A stretch of 64,000 nucleotides of DNA from Bradyrhizobium iriomotense (GTDB taxonomy: Bacteria; Pseudomonadota; Alphaproteobacteria; Rhizobiales; Xanthobacteraceae): assembly GCF_030160715.1 (NCBI RefSeq), contig NZ_BSOW01000002.1:248001-312000 (forward strand). Direction: 5' to 3'. The stretch's first letter is position 1, and the number at the start of each line of letters is the position of its first letter. The notes under the pieces were generated by a model that did not search any database, had not been told where the DNA came from, and saw only the letters and a list, made by a program, of their open reading frames with translations. Shown here one piece after another: positions 55,892 through 64,000 of the stretch. Both the position numbers and the translations under genes were made by a program.

Positions 55892-56707
55892 ATGACGACG
55901 GTAAGGCGCGGGACGAAAGCCCCGGCACGATGGCGGCTGTTCGTGTGCGGCATTTTCCTCCTGGCGAGCTCGCCCATCGCGGCCAAGGCCGACGACGCGC
56001 TGCCGAAACCGCAGGTCGCCGAGTTCGATGAGACCCGGCCCTATCGCAGCTGCATGGCTCCGAGCCCACTCGCCAGGGTAATGGCTTGGATAGGCTGGCA
56101 AAAGCTCACGCCTGCTCCCGACGTCGACATGCCCGTACCGAAGCAATACAGCCTGAGGATCGTCAACCGCACGGTGATGCCCGGCATCGAGGCCCCGCTC
56201 CGGCGCACGCTCGACGCCTGCGTGCCCGCAAAGCTCAACGACGTGCTCGCCTTCTATCGCACGGAGCTCGGAAAACTCGGCTGGCAGGAACAGGGGGATG
56301 GCGCGGTGGTCGCCGCCGATCGCGTACAGCTCGCCTTCGCCTCCCCGGTGGGGCCAGCAACGCTGAAGCTCGGCCGGAAGGACGACAACACCACGGTCAG
56401 CCTGTTGCAGCGGAACCAGGGTGCCGCGACCAAGGCGAACATCATGCCCGAGCCCGGCCAGGCGAAGCTGGTGTTCAGCAATATCGGCGAGAAGGAAGCT
56501 GTGCTTGCGATCAACAAGCAGACCATCAAGCGCGCCGCCGACGCCAACGCGGTCTCGCTGGATCTGCCGCCCGGCAGGTATTCCTACGAACTGAGCGTGC
56601 CAGGCCATCCAGCCCAGGCGAACATCCTCACCGTGGCCGCCGGCGATGCCTGGGAGCTCACGGTCGGGCGCGATGGAGCGGCATGGTCGCCGCTCCATCT
56701 GTATTGA
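55892..56707 (+). CDS. Secreted hypothetical protein, tandem paralogue 1
   Basis: A 271-residue exported protein with a signal peptide at 14-35. An FDETRPY-type segment (45-51) is joined to IGWQKLTP, then MPVPKQ, PGIEAPLRR, and the core LAFYRTELGKLGWQE at 119-133. It ends with LPPGRYSYELSV and a DAWELTVG strand. The order suggests a shortened relative of paralogue 2 that lost the middle repeats. Not recognised as a known family. The first of three genes placed between recF and gyrB; GGAG lies 7 nt before the ATG. Confidence 0.82.
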   Translation: MTTVRRGTKAPARWRLFVCGIFLLASSPIAAKADDALPKPQVAEFDETRPYRSCMAPSPLARVMAWIGWQKLTPAPDVDMPVPKQYSLRIVNRTVMPGIEAPLRRTLDACVPAKLNDVLAFYRTELGKLGWQEQGDGAVVAADRVQLAFASPVGPATLKLGRKDDNTTVSLLQRNQGAATKANIMPEPGQAKLVFSNIGEKEAVLAINKQTIKRAADANAVSLDLPPGRYSYELSVPGHPAQANILTVAAGDAWELTVGRDGAAWSPLHLY

Positions 56708-56762
56708 CCTGCACCCGATTGATCGGGCCGGCGCGCGCACGCGGCGGTAGAACCTCACCGTT

Positions 56763-56791
56763 GAACCTGACGGGTTCCCTGGGCGACTAGT
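56763..56791 (+). promoter_or_regulatory. Shared regulatory block, copy 2
   Basis: GAACC-TGACG-GGTTC (56763-56777) and CGACTAGT at 56784-56791, 21 bp start to start as in the other copies, 89 bp before the next ATG. Confidence 0.65.
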
Positions 56792-56872
56792 CATCAGAGG
56801 CCGCGCCGGCAGTGTCGCGGCCGTTGACATCGCGCGGCCCCTCGAGAGGCGCGCGATAATCCTGGAGATTTG

Positions 56873-59050
56873 ATGATGTCGACGGCAAGGCGCGGGATGC
56901 AGGTCCCGGCACGATGGCGGCTGTTTGCGTACGGCCTGTTCCTGATCGCGAGCTTTCCGATGGCGGCGCACGCCGACGAGGGCATCGTCGACGTGCACAG
57001 CCTGCCGAAGCTGGACGGCGCGGAGGAGGACATCTCGCGCCCCGATCCCTACCGCGTGACATATAGAGTGCCGACCACAGTCGCGGTGACCACCGCCGCC
57101 GCGAAGAAGCTGTTTTTCGCCAATGGCTGGGTGCCCTATGTCCGGCCGCTCGATGAAAACAATAGTGGTCTCGTCTTCAAGAAGGGACGGCAGGGCCTCT
57201 CGCTTTCTTTTACGCAATGGCTCGGCCGGCCGGATCAATCGGGGGTCGACTACAGGCCGGACCGCATCTATTCGAATGTGCCGTTCCCCGATGGCGCGAT
57301 CGATCTCGTGTTCGACGAGACGAGGCCCTATCTCGGCTGCATCGCGCCCACCGCTTTCGACGCAACAGCGGATTTCTACGCGAAAGAAATGGCCGCGATC
57401 GGCTGGCGCAAGCTTACGCCCGAGACAGCCGCACGCTGGCCGAATGCCGATCTGAGCGAAGCCGTTCCGAACGGCGCGCGCGCGTTCTACGGCCACGACG
57501 ATGACGAGCGCGGCGGCTTCTATCGGCAGAAGCCGGTAATGCTGACGCTGACGCGCCGCGACGACGGCCGCACCAATGTCGAGATCAGGACCGCGCCGTT
57601 CGCGCTGCCGACCGATCTCGAGGCGGACGAGATGTCCGGCCTGCCGATACCGAGGCAGCACAAGTCGGCCGGAGGCAGAGGCGGCGATGCCAGATCGAAC
57701 CGGCGCGAGCTGACGGTCGCCGCCCTGGCCGATCTGCCCGCCGTGCTCGCGTTCTACCATCGCGAACTCCCCGCACGCGGCTGGCAGGAAGATGGAAACG
57801 CGCCGCTCGCCGCGGGCGATGAGGTGGCGATCAAGATCTCGTCGGCCGAAGAAATCGGTGTGCTGCGGCTCGCCCGCAAATACGACTTCACGATGGTCTA
57901 TCTGACCGCGCAGCTGAAGGAGTCCGCGATCGCCGCCCGCGCCAAGGCCAAGAAGGACGCCGACGACCAGTTCATGAAGGACGCCGATCAGATGGTCAAA
58001 GACGTCCTCGCCGCCGACCAAGTCCGACGCAAGGCGCAGGCCGCTACGCTGTCCGATTCCCCTTTGCAGGCGCTCGCAAACAGCAACATGCCGCTGCCGG
58101 TGCCCGAGAACGCGCAGGAGGTGGAATTCGACGACGGCCGGCTCGAATTCAACTCGACCTCGAGCGTGAAGGCGCTGGCCGCCTTCTACCGCGCCTCGCT
58201 AAAGCCCGCCGGCTGGAAGGAGCAGCCGTCCGTCATCAACCAGCCCAACATGGCGGTGATGGAGTTCTCCAAGGCCGGCAAGTCGATCTCGATGACCTTG
58301 ATGCAGATGGGCGCCAAGGTGAATGTCAGCGCCAACGGATCCGGTCTGCGCGTGGCCGCGGCCACGCCGGCGGCCAAAGGCAAGCCGGCAAGCACCGACC
58401 AGGCTGGCGCGCAGGCCAAGGCTTCCGAGCCGCTGGAAGCGGATCCGGAGTCCGCGCTGCCCGTGCCGAAGCAGCGCACCTCGACCTCGCTTGGCACCGC
58501 AAAACTGCCGGGCATCGAGGCGCCGTCCCGCCGCGAGCTCGAAGCCAGCGTGCCTGCCGAGCTCGGCGACGTGCTCGCGTTCTATCGCACCGAACTTACA
58601 AAGCTCGGTTGGCAGGAGAAGCCGGATGGTGCGGTGATCACGGCCGATCGCGTCCAGCTCGCCTTCGCCTCCCCGCAAGGACCGGCGGTGCTGAAGCTCG
58701 GCCGCGCCAATGGCGAGACGTCGGTCAATCTTGTGCAGAAGAACCCGGATGCCGCGACCAAGGCAGACATCATGCCGAAACCCGGTCAGGCGAAGCTGCT
58801 GCTTGGCAATATGGGCGACAAGGACGCACAGCTCACGATCAACAAGCAGACCATCAAGGTTGCGGCCGGTGCGGGCGGTCCGCAGTCGCCGAAGGTTCCC
58901 ATGCTCGATCTGCCACCGGGTAAGTACCAATATTCGCTGAAAATGGCAGGCCGGCCGGCCCGCAACGACACCATCGACATCGCTGCGGGCGATGCCTGGG
59001 GCCTGATGGTGGGTCCGACCGGCGAGGTGCTTCCGCTGCAGATGTATTGA
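56873..59050 (+). CDS. Large secreted multi-repeat hypothetical protein, paralogue 2
   Basis: A 725-residue exported protein with a signal peptide (15-35). It contains at least four copies of an F-Y-x-x-x-[LM]-x-x-x-G-W module: about 168-178 (FYAKEMAAIGW), 294-304 (FYHRELPARGW), 438-448 (FYRASLKPAGW) and 570-580 (FYRTELTKLGW), with a possible weak one at 80-86. A basic/acidic helix AKKDADDQFMKDADQMVKDV (about 359-379) and an Ala/Lys-rich stretch (495-520) link the modules. The C-terminal 200 residues match the other paralogues. Function unknown; repeated modules suggest binding or assembly in the periplasm. Confidence 0.8.
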   Translation: MMSTARRGMQVPARWRLFAYGLFLIASFPMAAHADEGIVDVHSLPKLDGAEEDISRPDPYRVTYRVPTTVAVTTAAAKKLFFANGWVPYVRPLDENNSGLVFKKGRQGLSLSFTQWLGRPDQSGVDYRPDRIYSNVPFPDGAIDLVFDETRPYLGCIAPTAFDATADFYAKEMAAIGWRKLTPETAARWPNADLSEAVPNGARAFYGHDDDERGGFYRQKPVMLTLTRRDDGRTNVEIRTAPFALPTDLEADEMSGLPIPRQHKSAGGRGGDARSNRRELTVAALADLPAVLAFYHRELPARGWQEDGNAPLAAGDEVAIKISSAEEIGVLRLARKYDFTMVYLTAQLKESAIAARAKAKKDADDQFMKDADQMVKDVLAADQVRRKAQAATLSDSPLQALANSNMPLPVPENAQEVEFDDGRLEFNSTSSVKALAAFYRASLKPAGWKEQPSVINQPNMAVMEFSKAGKSISMTLMQMGAKVNVSANGSGLRVAAATPAAKGKPASTDQAGAQAKASEPLEADPESALPVPKQRTSTSLGTAKLPGIEAPSRRELEASVPAELGDVLAFYRTELTKLGWQEKPDGAVITADRVQLAFASPQGPAVLKLGRANGETSVNLVQKNPDAATKADIMPKPGQAKLLLGNMGDKDAQLTINKQTIKVAAGAGGPQSPKVPMLDLPPGKYQYSLKMAGRPARNDTIDIAAGDAWGLMVGPTGEVLPLQMY

Positions 59051-59081
59051 TCCTGCAGCCCTTGCCTGCAGCGGCCAGGTT

Positions 59082-59110
59082 GAACCTGGCCGATCCGTAG
59101 GGCGACTAGT
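59082..59110 (+). promoter_or_regulatory. Shared regulatory block, copy 3
   Basis: GAACC-TGGCC-GATCC (59082-59096), with the right arm degenerate, and CGACTAGT at 59103-59110, again 21 bp start to start. Lies 94 bp before the ATG. Confidence 0.6.
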
Positions 59111-59196
59111 GGTCCAGAGGCTGCGGCGGTGCCTATCGCAGTCGCGGCGTCGCGCTGGATCAAGACGCACGACATCCCTGGAGAGTGAGTGAGACG

Positions 59197-59946
59197 ATGG
59201 TCAAGCGCGCATCAAATATTCCGACAGGATGGCGGCTGTTGGTGTGCGGCCTCTTGCTTCTCGCGAGCTGCCCGCTTCCGGCACACGCCGAGGGCGCGGT
59301 GCCGCACATGGCGCGGCTGTATTTGGCGCGGCTGTTGCCCGGACCGCTCAAGCTCGATCCTGACGTCGATCTGCCCGTGCCGACCCGGATCAGCCACACG
59401 CACTTCACCACCCAATATGCTGACGGCGTCAAGGCTCCGATCCGGCGTACACTGAGCGCCAGCATCCCTGCCGAGTTCAGCGACGTGCTCGCCTTCTACC
59501 GCGCCGAGCTGCCGAAGCTCGGCTGGCAAGAAGTGGCAGGTGGGGCCGTGGTCGCAGCCGAGCACGCGGAGCTCTCGTTCACATCCCCGGACGGGCCGGT
59601 CACGCTGGAGCTCGGCCGCGCAAAGGACGAGACCACGATCGAACTGGTGCAGCGGAACACGCAGGCCGCGGCCAAGGCCAATTTCCTGCCTATGCCAGGA
59701 CAGGCGCGGCTGATCTTCGGCTATCTTGTGCCTGATGTGGCTTCGCTCGCGATCAACGATCAAACCATCAAGATCGCGGGCGGCGAGAATCATCCGCAAA
59801 TGCTGGATCTGCCGCCCGGCACCTATTCCTACACGCTTGTCGTGTCAGGCCATCGGGTGCGCACTGATACCATCACCGTGGCCGCAGGCGAGGCCTGGGC
59901 CCTCAGGTTGAGTGACGACGAAAGCAAGTCGGACCGGGTCTACTGA
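59197..59946 (+). CDS. Secreted hypothetical protein, tandem paralogue 3
   Basis: A 249-residue exported protein with a signal peptide at about 12-32 (WRLLVCGLLLLASCPLPAHA). It contains one VLAFYRAELPKLGWQE module and a C-terminal part like the other two: TLELGRAKDETTIELVQRN, FLPMPGQARLI, then LPPGTYSYTL and a DTITVAAGEAW strand. It corresponds to the last 200 residues of paralogue 2. ATG at 59197 lies 13 nt after GGAG; GTG at 59185 is too close to the site. It ends 282 bp before gyrB. Confidence 0.8.
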   Translation: MVKRASNIPTGWRLLVCGLLLLASCPLPAHAEGAVPHMARLYLARLLPGPLKLDPDVDLPVPTRISHTHFTTQYADGVKAPIRRTLSASIPAEFSDVLAFYRAELPKLGWQEVAGGAVVAAEHAELSFTSPDGPVTLELGRAKDETTIELVQRNTQAAAKANFLPMPGQARLIFGYLVPDVASLAINDQTIKIAGGENHPQMLDLPPGTYSYTLVVSGHRVRTDTITVAAGEAWALRLSDDESKSDRVY

Positions 59947-62664
<2,718 letters not shown>

Positions 62665-63890
62665 AAAAGCGGGAGCTGTCGGGAAACACATATCCCTGAC
62701 TCTATAATGCTATTCCCTGACTCGATTTACGCACAACCTCGACTCTGAGATTCGCAACCCAACATTGTTTCGAGCGTCAACAGGCTAGCGGCGCGCCCCC
62801 CCTGAAGCCCAAAGATCGGCCAAGCTCCGCAGGCGGCTCAGGGCCAGCTTTCAACGAGTGGAGCAATGTGCGCCGCCGTACCCGGCCCATAAGGCCCCTC
62901 CAAGCGGCCACAGAGCTTTCTAGCCACTTCTCTAAAGCCGGCCGCCGACGCCAGAAGGCACCAAGAATAGCGCGTCTCTCCGCAAGAAAGGAATCTTGTC
63001 CGGAAAGAAAGCAATTGCGCGATCGGTGAAAGCGATTGGAACACGCCTCTCTCATGGTGCCGCTGCTGTTAGATCTTCCGCAAAAACGTTGTCTTTTTTA
63101 GCCAAGCCGCGACATGAGGATGATGGGCCGTTGCGCGGCACGGCCAGCCGAAACCCAGCCCCTGGATGTCGCTTAGCCGTCGCCTCCACGTCAGGCTCGC
63201 AACGTTCGGGGCGCTCCGAAAGCCTTCTGGCGCCTCGCCCAGGCGCTCCCAGCGACTGCCCGAGGGACTGCTTGGCGTCCCAGCCAGGGCGGTCGGTCAC
63301 CTTCACAGCGACGACGGGCGGCTTCTCAGCCACAAATTCGGCCTGTACACCCTAGAATCCTTTGGTCGCCATAGTCGCGTTCAAGGATTCTATCGCCGGC
63401 CAAAACTCTGAAGCAGATCGGGCTCCATGATCCGGTCCGCGCGCCGCTGTTCAGGAAGGCCCACGAGACCCTTGATGATTGGGCCGGACAGGTCGTTTCT
63501 CAGGAGCCAGCGCCACCCTCTCGACCGGCGATATGAAATGGGGCGATCGGCGCTTAGCGGCTCCTCGATCACGCATTTGCGCCGGCCACGCGTCATCCAA
63601 ATAGCGATGACTGGCTGTTCCCGCGGGGCTACTTACACGACAGCTGGCTGGATCATCTCTACTAGGATACGGAGCTCGATCGTATCAAGTCTATGAAGCG
63701 GTGTAGCGGGACTCATAAACGCGTCAAAAGACACATAAGTGTGTCGCGTTTCTCCCGTTCCCAAGAGCGCGCTGACTACAACCTAGGATGAGCATGCGGC
63801 GCAAATCTGCCGCAAAACAGCTAATTCGATGCTGAATCTCTCAGCTAACCAATCGAAACTACAAAATTCACGGGCCGTTTACCAAAATGC
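62665..63890. other. Gene-poor, lower-GC region downstream of gyrB
   Basis: About 1.2 kb with no open frame of convincing codon use and no recognised domain. Base composition is less GC-rich than the rest of the window. It holds a 33-bp inverted structure AACGCG...GACACA-taag-TGTGTC-GCGTT at 63718-63750. The character suggests decayed or laterally acquired DNA. Open frames up to 119 codons exist on both strands but compete with each other. Confidence 0.5.
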
Positions 63891-64000
63891 CTAGCTGCCG
63901 AGGGCCAGCTCGCGCGACCCGCCTTTCGCCGCGATCTTCCCAATCTCCCGGAGGTTGGACGCCAGCCCGTCCTGAACCTCTTCGGTAGTCATGTCCCAAA
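63891..64000 (-). CDS. C-terminus of an unidentified gene leaving the window
   Basis: Reading in from the right edge gives an open frame (WDMTTEEVQDGLASNLREIG... to ALGS and a TAG stop). It is short, with amino acid use typical of real proteins, and a predicted helix. If the gene is real its start lies beyond the edge, or at the ATG at 63992, giving only a 33-residue peptide. Identity unknown. Confidence 0.4.
   Translation of the reverse strand, partial: WDMTTEEVQDGLASNLREIGKIAAKGGSRELALGS

Noticed and set aside
54191..58021. 1276-codon open frame on the minus strand over the DUF559, recF and paralogue genes
   Set aside because: It runs opposite to recF and other clear genes and reads as repeated Arg/Ala/Gly/Leu without a domain; long antisense frames are expected at this GC.
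62996..63355. 119-codon plus-strand frame and a competing 93-codon minus-strand frame after gyrB
   Set aside because: Neither shows a ribosome site, a recognisable domain or codon use like the rest of the window.
63390..63696. Short opposing frames (68 and 89 codons) near 63.5 kb
   Set aside because: They overlap in opposite directions with no support; possibly a decayed gene, but no homology is visible to me.

Overview
The window is GC-rich, densely packed alphaproteobacterial chromosomal DNA, most probably from Bradyrhizobium or a close Nitrobacteraceae relative. The basis is the rpsT-dnaA-dnaN-recF-gyrB order of the replication region, CtrA-type TTAA-N7-TTAA boxes, an HWE histidine kinase, a Bug-type binding protein, and several families of short palindromic intergenic repeats of the kind I associate with Bradyrhizobium. 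The genus is inferred from gene content and style; no search was run.

Layout. 1-10 kb: a truncated GH13 glycosidase, a metallo-beta-lactamase-fold hydrolase, an HxlR regulator divergent from a small protein, a PHB-depolymerase-like esterase, an MFS exporter, a serine hydrolase, a luciferase-like monooxygenase and a cytochrome P450. 10-15 kb: an HWE histidine kinase, a PAS-GGDEF-EAL protein and a PAS-containing sigma-54 activator. 15-23.4 kb: an apparent sigma-54-driven uptake and activation cluster with an MHS-family symporter, a fused CoA-transferase and a complete Liv-type ABC transporter. 23.4-27.9 kb: two more cyclic-di-GMP genes behind CtrA-like boxes, then tRNA-Arg(CCG). 28-42 kb: OmpA-like protein, two divergent SDR genes, a Tag-like glycosylase, a metallophosphoesterase, a solo cyclic-nucleotide-binding protein, a membrane protein/winged-helix/UppS operon with matching palindromes, a trypsin-like protease, an ArsR/SRPBCC/DUF899 operon, a Bug binding protein, a VOC protein and an HD-GYP protein. 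42.6-49.3 kb: a two-subunit molybdenum hydroxylase, a frameshifted hydrolase remnant, a dienelactone hydrolase, a lone polysaccharide-export lipoprotein and msrA. 49.5-62.7 kb: rpsT, a 1.25 kb origin candidate, dnaA, dnaN, recF and gyrB. 62.7-64 kb: a gene-poor tail with the C-terminus of a gene that leaves the window.

The replication region is unusual in two ways. Between dnaN and recF sits a DUF559 nuclease-like gene held, with only 3-4 bp to spare on each side, between inverted copies of a palindromic repeat. Between recF and gyrB sit three tandem paralogous secreted proteins of unknown function, each preceded by the same spaced regulatory block. These two insertions, the sigma-54 circuit at 14.7-14.9 kb and the self-regulated UppS operon at 34-36 kb are the most interesting items.

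How the genes fit together. Four cyclic-di-GMP proteins (two hybrid GGDEF-EAL, one GGDEF, one HD-GYP) suggest local signalling weight. The sigma-54 activator, its adjacent 25-bp palindrome, a near-consensus -24/-12 promoter and the downstream transporter/CoA-transferase genes form a coherent regulon for an unidentified carboxylic acid. Protein positions count from the start codon chosen here.
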